64,000 nt of DNA from Prescottella agglutinans (GTDB lineage Bacteria > Actinomycetota > Actinomycetes > Mycobacteriales > Mycobacteriaceae). The position numbers were made by a program, and so were the translations under genes. Where the stretch lies: NCBI RefSeq assembly GCF_004011865.1, contig NZ_RKLP01000004.1, forward strand, positions 331,497 to 395,496, read 5' to 3'. The number at the start of each line of letters is the position of its first letter. Position 1 is the first letter of the stretch. This document shows, in pieces, positions 18,654-28,178 of the stretch. The notes below the pieces were generated by a model. It had not been told where the DNA came from. It was given only the letters and a program-made list of their open reading frames with translations, and searched no databases.

Positions 18654-20158
18654 GGCGCACCCCGATCCCGGAACCCGAGCGCGGTCCCCACCTGGTCCGC
18701 GCCCGGCGAACCCACCCCGGCGAGGTCCGCGAGGGTCCACGCCACCCGCAGCGCCCGGTCGGCGCCGCGCGCGGTGACCGAGCCGCGACGCAGCGCCTTC
18801 TCGAGTGGCCCGAGCGCGTCGCGGGAGAGCCGGAACCGTTGCCGCAGAGCCGGACCCGGCACCTCCGCGTTGGTGCGCCAGCCGTACGGATTCCACCGTT
18901 CGGCCGCGGCGGCCCGCGCCGACGCGACCCGCGCCCGCACCTGGTCGGTGCTCTCCCCCACTCCGTCCATCAGGACATCGGTGGAGGCGGCCTGCATCCG
19001 GATCCGCAGATCCACCCGATCGAGCAGCGGGCCCGACAGACGCCCGAGGTAGCGACGCCGGGCGGTGGGCGCGCACACGCAGTCGGCCTCCCGCGCCGGC
19101 GCGCACGGACACGGATTGGCGGCGAGCACCAACTGGAACCGCGCCGGATACCGGGCCACCCCGTCGCGTCGGGCGATCCGCACCTCGCCGTCCTCGAGCG
19201 GTGTGCGCAGCGCCTCGAGCGCCTTGGTGCCCATCTCGGCGCACTCGTCGAGGAAGAGGATTCCCCGGTGCGCCCGGCTGACCGCGCCGGGACGGGCCAT
19301 ACCGCTGCCACCGCCGACGAGGGCACTCACCGAGGTCGTGTGGTGCGGTGCGATGAACGGCGGTTCGGTGACGAGCGGGCGCTCGGAGGTCAGGAGTCCG
19401 GCCACCGAGTGGATGGCCGTGACCTCCAACGCCTCCGACTCCGACAGCGCAGGCAGGACCCCCGGCAACCGTTGCGCCAGCATGGTCTTCCCGATCCCCG
19501 GCGGGCCGGTCAGCATGAGGTGATGGGCACCGGCCGCGGCCACCTCGATCGCCCACCGTGCGTCCGTCTGTCCCACGACCTCGCTGAGATCGCCTCGCGC
19601 CGAAGTGGTCTCGGCGTCGAACGGATCCGGTGCCGCGAGCTGTCCCGCGCCCTGCAGCCACTCGGTGACGGCGGTCAACCGGTCCGCGCCGAGCACCTCG
19701 ATCCCGTCGACCAGGCCGGCCTCCGCGAGCGCCGCCATCGGGACCACGACCGTCGACCACCCGGCGTTCTTCGCCGCGAGAACCGCCGGCAGCACACCCC
19801 GGACCGTGCGCAGTCGACCGTCGAGCGCCAATTCCCCCAGCAGCACGGTCTTCTCGAGCCGCGTTCGCGGCACCTGCCGGGCCGCGTCGAGCACCGCGCA
19901 CGCGAGCGCGAGATCGTAGACGCTGCCGACCTTGGGGAGCGTCGCCGGCGACAGCGCGAGCGTTACCCGCGACTCGGGCCACTTGGCACCCGAATTCGTC
20001 ACCGCCGCCCGCACCCGGTCCCGGGACTCCTGCAGCGCCGTGTCCGGCAGCCCCACCAGGTGCACGCCCGGCAGCCCCCGCCCGATGTCCGCCTCGATCT
20101 CGACGATCTGCCCTTCGACGCCGGTCACCGCGACCGAATGCGCCCGACCCAGCGCCAT
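18650..20158 (-). CDS. comM: YifB/ComM-family AAA+ helicase-like ATPase
   Basis: A 502-residue magnesium-chelatase-like AAA+ protein; ComM of Vibrio is a branch-migration helicase for integrating donor DNA. It has an N-terminal Lon-substrate-like domain, Walker A GPPGIGKTMLAQRL, Walker B ILFLDECAEM, a Cys cluster around residues 350-365 (NPCPCAPAREADCVC) and a sensor region DLRIRMQ. The middle member of the chain yraN (TGATG overlap), comM, dprA (GTGA overlap). Confidence 0.95.
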   Translation of the reverse strand: MALGRAHSVAVTGVEGQIVEIEADIGRGLPGVHLVGLPDTALQESRDRVRAAVTNSGAKWPESRVTLALSPATLPKVGSVYDLALACAVLDAARQVPRTRLEKTVLLGELALDGRLRTVRGVLPAVLAAKNAGWSTVVVPMAALAEAGLVDGIEVLGADRLTAVTEWLQGAGQLAAPDPFDAETTSARGDLSEVVGQTDARWAIEVAAAGAHHLMLTGPPGIGKTMLAQRLPGVLPALSESEALEVTAIHSVAGLLTSERPLVTEPPFIAPHHTTSVSALVGGGSGMARPGAVSRAHRGILFLDECAEMGTKALEALRTPLEDGEVRIARRDGVARYPARFQLVLAANPCPCAPAREADCVCAPTARRRYLGRLSGPLLDRVDLRIRMQAASTDVLMDGVGESTDQVRARVASARAAAAERWNPYGWRTNAEVPGPALRQRFRLSRDALGPLEKALRRGSVTARGADRALRVAWTLADLAGVGSPGADQVGTALGFRDRGAP

Positions 20159-20514
20159 CAGAACACCGCCGTCAGGTGCGTGACCTCGGGTTCCCGGCGC
20201 CGATCGACGAGCACCGCCACCACGTCGAACCGGACGTGCGGCCAGTGCCGCTCCGACGCGGACAGCCAGCGTTGCGCCAGCATCCGGATGCGCCGCTGCT
20301 TGGCGTAGGTGACCGCCTCGGCGGGGCTGCCGAAGCCGAGTCCCGACCGGGTCTTCACCTCGACGAACACGACCGTGTCGCCGTCGACCGCCACCAGATC
20401 GAGTTCACCGTGACGGCACCGCCAGTTGCGGTCCAGGATCCGCATGCCGGACGCCGTCAGGCACTCGGCCGCGAGGTCCTCCCCCATCGCGCCCAGCGCG
20501 AGATTCCGTCCCAT
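20158..20514 (-). CDS. YraN (UPF0102) family nuclease-like protein
   Basis: A 118-residue restriction-endonuclease-fold protein. The core is GEDLAAECL ... ILDRNWRCRHGELDLVAVDGDTVVFVEVKTRSG, which holds the expected Glu, Asp and E-x-K catalytic set. The biological role is unclear; its constant partners are comM and dprA. The start MGRNLALGAMGED fits the family. The frame remains open upstream but without similarity. Confidence 0.92.
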   Translation of the reverse strand: MGRNLALGAMGEDLAAECLTASGMRILDRNWRCRHGELDLVAVDGDTVVFVEVKTRSGLGFGSPAEAVTYAKQRRIRMLAQRWLSASERHWPHVRFDVVAVLVDRRREPEVTHLTAVF

Positions 20515-20616
20515 CCCAGGCCTCCCCTCAGCCGACGGGACTCCCCGTCGCTCGGGACCACTGTGCGGCCCCCGACGGACCACGGTGATCGCCCGACCTG
20601 CGCCGACGACTTCACC

Positions 20617-20643
20617 TGTGGATGAGCGAAGAGCTGTGGACAA
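20617..20643. promoter_or_regulatory. Pair of DnaA-box-like sites
   Basis: TGTGGATGA (20617-20625) and TGTGGACAA (20635-20643) lie in the same orientation, 18 bases apart. The second is the exact reverse complement of the actinobacterial DnaA box TTGTCCACA. They lie upstream of yraN. Confidence 0.5.
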
Positions 20644-20674
20644 CGCGCAGAACGCGGGACACCCGGAAACGCGA

Positions 20675-20705
20675 AACCGCGCACCACGATTCGTGGTGCG
20701 CGGTT
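20675..20705 (-). terminator. Terminator after the lepB-rnhB-DUF2469 unit
   Basis: 15-base perfect arms (AACCGCGCACCACGA and complement) start 15 bases after the DUF2469 stop and are followed on the minus strand by TTTCGCGTTTCC. Confidence 0.8.
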
Positions 20706-20719
20706 CCGGAAGACTCGTG

Positions 20720-21037
20720 TCAGCCCAGGCCGCTATCGGGAAGCCGCAGGTCCGACTTCTCGAGCTCCTCGATGTTGACGTCCTTGAAGGTGATGACCCG
20801 CACGTACTTCACGAACCGGGCCGGCCGGTACATGTCCCACACCCAGGCGTCGGACATCCGCACCTCGAAGTAGATCTCGCCGTCCGCGCTGTGCGGAATC
20901 AACTCCACGGAGTTCGCGAGATAGAACCGGCGCTCGGTCTCCACGACGTACGAGAACTGACCGACGATGTCCCGGTACTCGCGGTACAGCGACAGTTCCA
21001 TCTCGGTTTCGTACTTCTCGAGATCCTCGGCACTCAT
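20720..21037 (-). CDS. DUF2469 family protein
   Basis: A 105-residue acidic protein highly conserved in actinobacteria (Rv2901c-type). It starts MSAEDLEKYETEMELSLYRE and contains FSYVVETERRFYLANSVEL and VWDMYRPARFVKYVRVITF. There is no membrane segment and no known activity. ATG with AGGAGG upstream. In M. tuberculosis fdhF and fdhD lie next to this gene; here yraN follows directly. Confidence 0.9.
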   Translation of the reverse strand: MSAEDLEKYETEMELSLYREYRDIVGQFSYVVETERRFYLANSVELIPHSADGEIYFEVRMSDAWVWDMYRPARFVKYVRVITFKDVNIEELEKSDLRLPDSGLG

Positions 21038-21074
21038 CGGTCTCGACGTCCTCCTGCGTTGTTGTGAACATTCA

Positions 21075-21779
21075 TCATCGCGCACCGACCGCCTCGGACT
21101 CGAACGCCCGACCCGCCGCAGTTCCCACTGCGCGGCTCGCCGCGGCGACGTTCGCGTACGACATCCGATGCTCGCGGCTCGGCCCCAGCTCGTTCAGCGC
21201 CGCCGTGTGCACCGCGGTGCTGTACCCCTTGTGCCCCGCGAAACCGTACCCGGGCAACTCGTCGTCCAGTGCGACCATGGTCCGGTCCCGTGTGACCTTG
21301 GCGAGGACGCTCGCCGCGGCGATGCAGGCGGCGGCCGCGTCACCGCCGATCACCGGCAGCGACGGCGCCGGCAGACCGGGGACCCGGAAGCCGTCGGTGA
21401 GAACGTACCCCGGCGCCACCGTCAGTCCGGCAACCGCGCGGCGCATGCCCTCGATGTTCGCCACGTGCACACCGATCCGGTCGATCTCCTCGGCGGGGAT
21501 CTCGACCACGCTCCAGGCGACCGCCAGTCGCTTGATGACCGGGAACAGCTCGTCGCGCACCTTCTCGGTCAGCTTCTTCGAGTCGTCGAGCCCCGCCAAC
21601 GCCGCGTGCGGTCTGGGACCGAGCACGCAGGCGGCGACGACCAGCGGTCCCGCACACGCGCCGCGACCGGCCTCGTCCACACCAGCGACCGGGCCGAGCC
21701 CGCACCGCATCAGAGCAGACTCCATGGTCCGCAAGCCGGACGCTCTGCGAATGACTGTTCTCGGTGGCCAGGTACTCAC
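21075..21779 (-). CDS. rnhB: Ribonuclease HII
   Basis: A 234-residue enzyme that cuts RNA in RNA-DNA hybrids and misincorporated ribonucleotides. Active-site motifs are [26 protein letters not shown] and [11 protein letters not shown] with [20 protein letters not shown]. The GTG at 21777-21779 gives [22 protein letters not shown], which matches the mycobacterial N-terminus better than the internal ATG at 21725. That start overlaps the lepB stop (GTGA). Confidence 0.94.
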   Translation of the reverse strand: MSTWPPRTVIRRASGLRTMESALMRCGLGPVAGVDEAGRGACAGPLVVAACVLGPRPHAALAGLDDSKKLTEKVRDELFPVIKRLAVAWSVVEIPAEEIDRIGVHVANIEGMRRAVAGLTVAPGYVLTDGFRVPGLPAPSLPVIGGDAAAACIAAASVLAKVTRDRTMVALDDELPGYGFAGHKGYSTAVHTAALNELGPSREHRMSYANVAAASRAVGTAAGRAFESEAVGAR

Positions 21780-22594
21780 TGCTGCTGGATATCGGGGGAC
21801 GAGATCTTGCCCCAACGCGACGGCGGCAACACGATGAACGTCGCCTTGCCGATCACGTTGTCGATCGGGATGGTTCCTTGGAGTTCGTCGGACACGTGGT
21901 AGCGCGAATCCGCCGAGTTGCTGCGGTTGTCGCCCATCACCCACAGGTTGCCCTCGGGGACGGTGACCGGACCGAAACAGCGACCCGACTTGACCGCCGT
22001 CGTGCACGTCTGGACCCCCGGGATGAACGGGAAGTCCATCTCCACGTACGGCTCGTCGAGCGGCTTGCCGTCGACCAGGATCCGGCCCTGGTCGTCACAG
22101 CACTCGACGGTCTGCCCGCCGGTGGCGATCACACGCTTCACGAGATCATTCTCGTCCGGCGGGACGAGTCCCACCAGCGAGCCCAACTCCTGGGCGCCGC
22201 GGACCACGACGTTCGACGACCGCTTCGAGTCCCAGTTCTCCGACCACGACTCCGGACCGCGGAACACCACGACGTCGCCGGGTTCGGGATCACCGAATCG
22301 GTAGCTGATCTTCTCGACCACGATCCGGTCGCCGGTGCAACCGGGGCAGCCGTGCAACGTCGGCTCCATCGACTCGGACGGGATCAGGTAGACGCGCGCG
22401 ATGAAGGTCTGCAGCAGGAAGCTCAGAAGCAGCGCCACGACGATGAGAATCGGTATCTCGCGCCAGAAGGAGCGCTGCTTCTTCTCCTTCCCGTGGGCGC
22501 GACGCCGGCCGCCGTTCCCCCCGTTGCTCTTTCCCGTGCCGTCGCCGTTGTTCGCATCCGGCGTCACGGCCGGGTCCTGCGGTGCATCTGCCAC
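21776..22594 (-). CDS. lepB: Signal peptidase I
   Basis: A 272-residue membrane-anchored serine protease that removes Sec signal peptides. A Gly/Asn-rich cytoplasmic N-terminus and one transmembrane helix (about residues 47-65) come first. Catalytic Ser75 lies in [10 protein letters not shown] and the general base Lys153 in DLVKRVIA; the [13 protein letters not shown] box is near the C-terminus. It is first in the lepB-rnhB-DUF2469 unit. Confidence 0.97.
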   Translation of the reverse strand: MADAPQDPAVTPDANNGDGTGKSNGGNGGRRRAHGKEKKQRSFWREIPILIVVALLLSFLLQTFIARVYLIPSESMEPTLHGCPGCTGDRIVVEKISYRFGDPEPGDVVVFRGPESWSENWDSKRSSNVVVRGAQELGSLVGLVPPDENDLVKRVIATGGQTVECCDDQGRILVDGKPLDEPYVEMDFPFIPGVQTCTTAVKSGRCFGPVTVPEGNLWVMGDNRSNSADSRYHVSDELQGTIPIDNVIGKATFIVLPPSRWGKISSPDIQQQ

Positions 22595-22606
22595 GGAGAC
22601 AGATTA

Positions 22607-22636
22607 GCCCGACACCGCGTGAAAACGGTGCCGGGC
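22607..22636 (-). terminator. Probable rplS terminator
   Basis: 11-base arms (GCCCGACACCG and near-complement with one mismatch) around an 8-base loop lie 28 bases past the rplS stop, in the rplS-lepB gap. Confidence 0.55.
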
Positions 22637-22664
22637 CAATCGATCAAGCTGGGAGCGTCGCAGC

Positions 22665-23006
22665 TCAGCGCTTTTCCTTGATCTTCGCAGCCTTGCCGCG
22701 CAGGTCGCGCAGGTAGTACAGCTTGGCGCGACGGACGTCACCGCGGGTGACGACCTCGATCTGGGCCAGGTTGGGGCTGTGGACCGGGAAGGTGCGCTCG
22801 ACACCGACACCGAACGAGACCTTGCGGACCGTGAAGGTCTCGCGCACGCCGCCGCCCTGGCGACGGATCACGACGCCCTTGAAGACCTGCACGCGCTCCT
22901 TCGAGCCCTCGATGACCTTGACGTGCACGTTCAGGGTGTCACCGGCGCGGAACTCCGGAATGTCGTTGCGGAGGGACTTGGCGTCCAGGAAGTCCAAGGT
23001 GTTCAT
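22665..23006 (-). CDS. rplS: 50S ribosomal protein L19
   Basis: A 113-residue large-subunit protein at the subunit interface. It starts [20 protein letters not shown], with [16 protein letters not shown]-like [29 protein letters not shown] and a basic tail [14 protein letters not shown] precedes the ATG. Conserved neighbour of lepB. Confidence 0.98.
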   Translation of the reverse strand: MNTLDFLDAKSLRNDIPEFRAGDTLNVHVKVIEGSKERVQVFKGVVIRRQGGGVRETFTVRKVSFGVGVERTFPVHSPNLAQIEVVTRGDVRRAKLYYLRDLRGKAAKIKEKR

Positions 23007-23079
23007 GGGTGTTCCATCCTTGCGTTTTCGCAGGAGCAGAGGAACCGAGCGGCGGTGGCTCGACTGGTTCGTGCTCAGA

Positions 23080-23964
23080 TCAGGTTGAGTCGCCTTCGCC
23101 AGGCAACCCGACCATTGTGCCAGACGCCGCAGCACGCGTGGAAATCGGCGCCGGCGCGGCGTGGACGGTCCGCTCGAGTTCCTCCTCGGTGGCGGTGAGC
23201 GCGTGCTCGACGCTCGGTTTTCCCGCGACGAGGTCCTGCACGTAGATCTTGGCCCGGATCATCGGGCGCCGGTACCGCTTCTCCCGCTCGAGCGCGCGGC
23301 GCATCCTGCGGGGCTTCTTCACGTATCGCCAGCGCGCCCACGGCGCCCCGGGCCGACTCAGCCGGATCGCGCCGACCAGCAGGATCGGGAACACGAACAG
23401 TCCGACCAGTCCGGTCCAGATCTTGCCCTTGAGGATCACGATCGCCGCCAACCCCAGATTCGCGAGCGCGAGGCCCACGATCGCCGCCCGGACCGCGAAG
23501 TGCGGATCCTTGCGGAACTCGGTGATGTCGAACAGTTCGAGCGGTTGGAACCCAAGTAGCAGCAGACCGGTCACGGCGAGCGCGACGAAGACCGCATCGA
23601 CCGATGCCCGTCCCTGGTCCTCCCAGTAGACGTCCTTGAGATAGAAGATCAACGCGAACTCGTCGAGCACGAGCGCCGCGCCGATCCCGAAGAAGGCGGC
23701 CAGTACCGCGCCGGTGGCCTGCGTCGCCGTCTCGTACACCGCGATCAGCGCGATCCCCGACGCGAACATCGCGACCACACCGAACACGACGTGGTGGATG
23801 TGCTGGCCGCCGGGCGTGATGTTGCCGGGCCACCAGCGCACCTCGGCGCGGATCATCCTGACGCTGACGCGGATGAACAGGAACGCGATCAGGAATCCGA
23901 GCAGGAAGAAGAGCAACGGGAGGCGCCCGTTCGCGATGATCTCCCGGTCGAGCCACTCGCGCAT
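23080..23964 (-). CDS. Integral membrane protein coupled to FGE, function unknown
   Basis: A 294-residue protein with about seven hydrophobic helices in the first 210 residues and a basic, soluble C-terminal 80 residues ([21 protein letters not shown]). A conserved-looking cluster [13 protein letters not shown] in one loop, then [21 protein letters not shown], puts His, Asp and Glu near the membrane face. I know of no assigned function. Its ATG overlaps the stop of the FGE gene (TGATG), so the two are translated together. Confidence 0.75.
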   Translation of the reverse strand: MREWLDREIIANGRLPLLFFLLGFLIAFLFIRVSVRMIRAEVRWWPGNITPGGQHIHHVVFGVVAMFASGIALIAVYETATQATGAVLAAFFGIGAALVLDEFALIFYLKDVYWEDQGRASVDAVFVALAVTGLLLLGFQPLELFDITEFRKDPHFAVRAAIVGLALANLGLAAIVILKGKIWTGLVGLFVFPILLVGAIRLSRPGAPWARWRYVKKPRRMRRALEREKRYRRPMIRAKIYVQDLVAGKPSVEHALTATEEELERTVHAAPAPISTRAAASGTMVGLPGEGDST

Positions 23965-24938
23965 CAGGACCGATCCGGGTCGCGGACGATGCAGCGGAAC
24001 CCGATGTGGCAGGTGGAGGTCTCCTCGGTCTCCCCTTGCCGCGCCGCCGGGCGGTACCGGAGGCAGTAGTTGGGCGCGCACAGGTGCGAGCCGCCCTTGA
24101 TCGCGCGTCGCGCGTACGCCTCGCCGTCACGGGCCTCGCCCACCTCGATGCGCGGGTTGCGCGGAATGCAGCACGATGACGTCGGCGCCACGTTCTTGCC
24201 GGAGGCGCTGTGGTCGGCGGTGTGGAAGTCCGACGTCCACTCCCACACGTTGCCGGCCATGTCCACCAGGCCGTAGCCGTTGGGCCGGTAGCTGCCGACC
24301 GGCGAGGTGCCGACGAACCCGTCGTCGACGAGGTTCTGCCACGGGAACTGGCCCTGCCACGTGTTGGCCTGGTGCTTGCCGCCGGGGGTGAACTCGTCGC
24401 CCCAGACGTAGGTCTTGCGGTCCAGGCCGCCCCGGGCCGCGAACTCCCACTCGGCCTCGGTGGGCAGTTCCTTGCCCGCCCACGCCGCGTACGCGAGCGC
24501 GTCGGTGTACGAGATGTGGGTGACGGGGTGCCGCTCGCGGCCGCCGACGTTGCTGCCGGGGCCCTCCGGGTGCCGCCAGTCGGCGCCGGGCACCCACGAC
24601 CACCACTGCTGGTAGTCGTCCAGGGAGACCGGGTGGTCGGGCGGGGTGAAGACCAGCGACCCGGGAACCAGCAGGGCCGGGTCCGCGTCGGGGTAGTCCG
24701 TGGGGTCGGGCGCGAGTTCGGCGGTGGTGACGTGCCCGGTGTCCTTCACGAACCGGCGGAACTCGGCGATCGTCACCTGGTGGGTGTCCATCCAGAAGCC
24801 GTCGACGGCCACCTGGTGCACCGGGCGTTCCTCGGGATAGAAGTCCTCGGAGCCCATCCAGAACGTGCCACCGGGGACCCACACCATGTTCTTCGGCGCG
24901 CGGGAGGAGTCACTGCGCACGGACGCGATCGGCTGCAT
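23964..24938 (-). CDS. Formylglycine-generating enzyme (sulfatase-activating)
   Basis: Copper-dependent oxidase that converts the Cys of a C-x-P-x-R motif in type I sulfatases to formylglycine. The 324-residue protein covers a full FGE-sulfatase domain: VWVPGGTFWMGS, PVHQVAVDGFWMDTHQVT, LPTEAEWEFAARGG, GNVWEWTSDF and IKGGSHLCAPNYCLRYRPAAR. The two active-site cysteines, Cys287 and Cys292 with the C-x4-C spacing of S. coelicolor FGE, are present, so it should be a true FGE. Start ATG at 24936-24938. No sulfatase gene lies in the window. Confidence 0.93.
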   Translation of the reverse strand: MQPIASVRSDSSRAPKNMVWVPGGTFWMGSEDFYPEERPVHQVAVDGFWMDTHQVTIAEFRRFVKDTGHVTTAELAPDPTDYPDADPALLVPGSLVFTPPDHPVSLDDYQQWWSWVPGADWRHPEGPGSNVGGRERHPVTHISYTDALAYAAWAGKELPTEAEWEFAARGGLDRKTYVWGDEFTPGGKHQANTWQGQFPWQNLVDDGFVGTSPVGSYRPNGYGLVDMAGNVWEWTSDFHTADHSASGKNVAPTSSCCIPRNPRIEVGEARDGEAYARRAIKGGSHLCAPNYCLRYRPAARQGETEETSTCHIGFRCIVRDPDRS

Positions 24939-25048
24939 GGATCCTGAGTGTTCCACCTGTCGCACCGACGCGAAAGCCGGAGCGGCACCCGGCGTTTCAC
25001 CCGAAACGGGTGGGGACGGCGGCGGACCGTACCGACACCATTCGTTCC

Positions 25049-25720
25049 ATGGGTACCGCAATCGGGGACGTGCTCCCCCTCGCCGTCGGCGTCGCTGTCA
25101 GCCCGATCCCGATCATCGCGACGATCCTCATGCTGCTCACGCCGCGAGCCGGGAGCACCGCGACGATGTTCCTCGCCGGCTGGATCCTCGGGATCGCCGT
25201 CGCGTACGCGATCTTCGTGGTCGTCGGGAGCGCCATCGACCTGTCCGCGAACTCCGACGGCAACGCCGTCACCGCGACCATCCGCCTCGCGCTCGGTGTG
25301 CTGATGCTCGGCCTGGCCGTCAAGCAGTGGCGCGGCCGACCCGCACCGGGCGAGGAGCCGACGATGCCGGCATGGCTGTCGGCGATGGACAAGGTCACGC
25401 CGGTGAAGGCGCTCGGGCTCGGGTTCGCGCTGTCCGCCGTGAACCCGAAGAACCTGCTGATGATCGTCGGTGCCGCGGTCGCGGTTGCGCAGCTCGGCGT
25501 CGACACCGGGTCGATCGTCGTCGCGGGAATCGTGTTCACCGTGCTCGCCGCGAGCACCGTCGCCGTGCCGGTCATCGGCTACTTCACGATGCGGGAGCGG
25601 GCGACGTCGTGGCTGAAGGGGCTCAAGGTCTGGCTCACCGCCAACAACGCCGCGGTGATGGCGGTGCTGCTGCTGGTGATCGGCGTGTCGCTGATCGGCA
25701 AGGGCATCGGCGGCTACTGA
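25049..25720 (+). CDS. GAP (sulfolipid-addressing type) membrane transporter
   Basis: A 223-residue protein with six predicted helices, belonging to the GAP/Sap family of the LysE superfamily. Examples help export sulfolipid-1 or glycopeptidolipid in mycobacteria. N-terminal LPLAVGVAVSPIPIIATILML and the centre LGFALSAVNPKNLLMIVGAAVAVAQ carry the typical helix-breaking Pro motifs. The ATG at 25049 was preferred to the upstream ATG. It is divergent from FGE. Substrate unknown. Confidence 0.85.
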   Translation: MGTAIGDVLPLAVGVAVSPIPIIATILMLLTPRAGSTATMFLAGWILGIAVAYAIFVVVGSAIDLSANSDGNAVTATIRLALGVLMLGLAVKQWRGRPAPGEEPTMPAWLSAMDKVTPVKALGLGFALSAVNPKNLLMIVGAAVAVAQLGVDTGSIVVAGIVFTVLAASTVAVPVIGYFTMRERATSWLKGLKVWLTANNAAVMAVLLLVIGVSLIGKGIGGY

Positions 25721-25724
25721 CGCC

Positions 25725-25757
25725 GACAGGTGCCCCGATCACCTCGGGGCACCTGTC
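25725..25757. terminator. Bidirectional terminator between GAP gene and tex
   Basis: Perfect 13-base arms GACAGGTGCCCCG / CGGGGCACCTGTC with a 7-base loop lie between the two convergent stops. Confidence 0.85.
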
Positions 25758-25765
25758 GTGCGGGG

Positions 25766-28105
25766 TTACTTGCCGAAACCGGCCTTGCGCAGGGCGTCGG
25801 CCATCGAACCGCTCGCCGGACGCTCGTCGCGACGGTCTCGGCCCTGACCGCCCTGCCGCTGACCACCCTGGCCACGCTGCCCCTGACCGCCACCGCGTTG
25901 CCCGCCCTGGCGCGGACCGCGCGAGCCCTGACCACCCTTCGGACCGGCGGCCGCGCCGACCTCGTCGTCGAGGCGCAACGTCAGCCCGATGCGCTGGCGT
26001 TCGACGTCGACGTCCACCACCTTGACCTTGACGACGTCGCCGGACTTGACGACCTCGCGCGGGTCGCTGACGAACGTGCGCGACATCGCCGACACGTGCA
26101 CCAGGCCGTCCTGGTGCACGCCCACGTCGACGAACGCGCCGAACGCGGCGACGTTGGTGACGACACCCTCGAGCACCATGCCGGGCTTCAGGTGCGCGAC
26201 CTTCTCGACGCCGGCCGCGAACGTCGCGGTCTTGAACTCCGGGCGCGGGTCGCGGCCCGGCTTGTCGAGTTCGGCGATGATGTCGGTGACGGTGGGCAGA
26301 CCGAACTTCTCGTCGACGAAGTCGGCCGGGCGCAGCTTGGTCAGAACCGCGGTGTTGCCGATCAACTCCCCGACCGCTGCCCCGGAGGACTGCACGATCC
26401 GCCGCACCACCGGGTACGCCTCGGGGTGCACGCTCGACGCGTCGAGCGGGTCGTCGCCGTTCGGGATGCGCAAGAAGCCCGCGCACTGCTCGAACGCCTT
26501 CGGCCCGAGGCGCGGCACGTCCTTGAGCCCCTTTCGGCTGCGGAACGGGCCGTTCTGATCGCGGTGCGCGACGATGCTCTCCGCGAGCGAACCGGCGATG
26601 CCCGACACGCGCGACAGCAGCGGCACCGACGCGGTGTTGACGTCGACGCCGACCGCGTTCACGGCGTCTTCGACGACCGCGCCGAGCGAGCGCGCGAGCA
26701 TCGTCTCGGACACGTCGTGCTGGTACTGGCCGACGCCGATCGACTTGGGGTCGATCTTGACCAGCTCGGCCAGCGGGTCCTGCAGGCGCCGCGCGATCGA
26801 CACCGCGCCGCGGATCGACACGTCCAGGTCGGGCAGTTCCTGCGACCCGTAGGCCGAGGCCGAGTAGACCGACGCGCCGGCCTCGGACACCATGACCTTC
26901 GTCAGCCCCGCCTCGGGGAACTTCGAGATCAGCTCGGCGGCAAGCGCATCCGTCTCGCGCGACGCCGTGCCGTTGCCGATGGCGACGAGTTCGACGCCGT
27001 GCTTGGCGGCGAGCGCGGCGAGCGTCGCGAGCGACTGGTCCCACTTGTTGTGCGGCTGGTGCGGGTAGATCGTGTCGTGCGCGACGACCTTGCCGGTCGC
27101 GTCGACGACCGCGACCTTGGTGCCGGTGCGGAAGCCCGGATCCAGACCCATCGTGGCGCGGGTGCCGGCGGGCGCCGCGAGCAGCAGGTCCTTGAGGTTG
27201 GCCGCGAACACGTCGACGGCGTCCTTCTCCGCGGACTGGCGCAGCCGCATGCGGGTGTCGATGCCGAGCGTGATGAGCATCTTGGTCTTCCACGCCCACC
27301 GGACGGTGTCGAGCAGCCAGCGGTCGGCCGCGCGGCCCCGGTCCGCGATGGCGAAGCGGTTCGCGATCCGCCCCTCGTAGACGGTGGTCTCCCCCGGTTC
27401 CAGCGGCTCGCGGTCGGACGCGAGCGTCAGCGACAGGATCTCTTCCTTCTCGCCGCGGAACATCGCGAGGATCCGGTGCGACGGCAGTTTCTCGAACGGC
27501 TCGGAGAACTCGAAGTAGTCGGCGAACTTGGCGCCCTCGGACTCCTTGCCCTTGCGGACCGTCGACTCGACCTGGCCGCGGGTCCACATCATCTCGCGCA
27601 GTTCACCGACCAGGTCGGCGTCCTCGGCGAAGCGTTCGACGAGGATCGCGCGGGCGCCCTCGAGCTGTTCGGCGGTGTACTGCGCCGGGTCCTGGGTGGG
27701 GTCGGTGAGCAGCGCGTCGGCGACCGGCTCGTGCCCGGCCTCACGGGCGATCTGCGCCTTGGTCCGCCGCTTCGGCTTGTACGGCAGGTAGATGTCCTCG
27801 AGGCGGGCCTTGGTGTCGGCCAGCATGATCTGCTGCTCGAGCTGGGCGTCGAGCTTGTCCTGCGAGCGGATCGATTCCAGGATCGCGCCGCGGCGCTCGT
27901 CGAGTTCGCGCAGGTAGCGCAGGCGTTCCTCGAGCTGACGCAGCTGGGCGTCGTCGAGACCCCCGGTGACCTCCTTGCGGTACCTCGCGATGAACGGGAC
28001 CGTGGCGCCGCCGTCCAGGAGGTCGACGGCCGCGGCGACCTGTCCCTCCCGTACGTCGAGCTCTTCGGCGATGCGCTGGTTCACGGATTTGAGAGCAGTC
28101 GTCAC
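25766..28105 (-). CDS. tex: Tex-family RNA-binding transcription accessory protein
   Basis: A 779-residue nucleic-acid-binding protein related to eukaryotic Spt6. Order: helical Tex N-terminal domain (LDGGATVPFIARYRKEVTGGL), YqgF-like fold (GLDPGFRTGTKVAVVDATG), helix-hairpin-helix region (VNTASVPLLSRVSGIAGSLA), then an S1 domain (GMVLEGVVTNVAAFGAFVDVG). The last 60 residues are a Gly/Gln/Arg-rich low-complexity tail before SMADALRKAGFGK. GTG at 28103-28105 gives VTTALKSVNQRIAEEL, the family start. Confidence 0.96.
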   Translation of the reverse strand: MTTALKSVNQRIAEELDVREGQVAAAVDLLDGGATVPFIARYRKEVTGGLDDAQLRQLEERLRYLRELDERRGAILESIRSQDKLDAQLEQQIMLADTKARLEDIYLPYKPKRRTKAQIAREAGHEPVADALLTDPTQDPAQYTAEQLEGARAILVERFAEDADLVGELREMMWTRGQVESTVRKGKESEGAKFADYFEFSEPFEKLPSHRILAMFRGEKEEILSLTLASDREPLEPGETTVYEGRIANRFAIADRGRAADRWLLDTVRWAWKTKMLITLGIDTRMRLRQSAEKDAVDVFAANLKDLLLAAPAGTRATMGLDPGFRTGTKVAVVDATGKVVAHDTIYPHQPHNKWDQSLATLAALAAKHGVELVAIGNGTASRETDALAAELISKFPEAGLTKVMVSEAGASVYSASAYGSQELPDLDVSIRGAVSIARRLQDPLAELVKIDPKSIGVGQYQHDVSETMLARSLGAVVEDAVNAVGVDVNTASVPLLSRVSGIAGSLAESIVAHRDQNGPFRSRKGLKDVPRLGPKAFEQCAGFLRIPNGDDPLDASSVHPEAYPVVRRIVQSSGAAVGELIGNTAVLTKLRPADFVDEKFGLPTVTDIIAELDKPGRDPRPEFKTATFAAGVEKVAHLKPGMVLEGVVTNVAAFGAFVDVGVHQDGLVHVSAMSRTFVSDPREVVKSGDVVKVKVVDVDVERQRIGLTLRLDDEVGAAAGPKGGQGSRGPRQGGQRGGGQGQRGQGGQRQGGQGRDRRDERPASGSMADALRKAGFGK

Positions 28106-28178
28106 GGCGACCGACCCTACCGTTACCCTGTCCGGGGCGCCGGTGATGAGGCCTGCGAACGAATTGGTGGAGGATCCG

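Noticed and set aside
17532..20514. A complete natural transformation system
   Set aside because: dprA, comM and yraN are conserved in many non-transformable bacteria, and no comEA, comEC or pilus genes are in the window.
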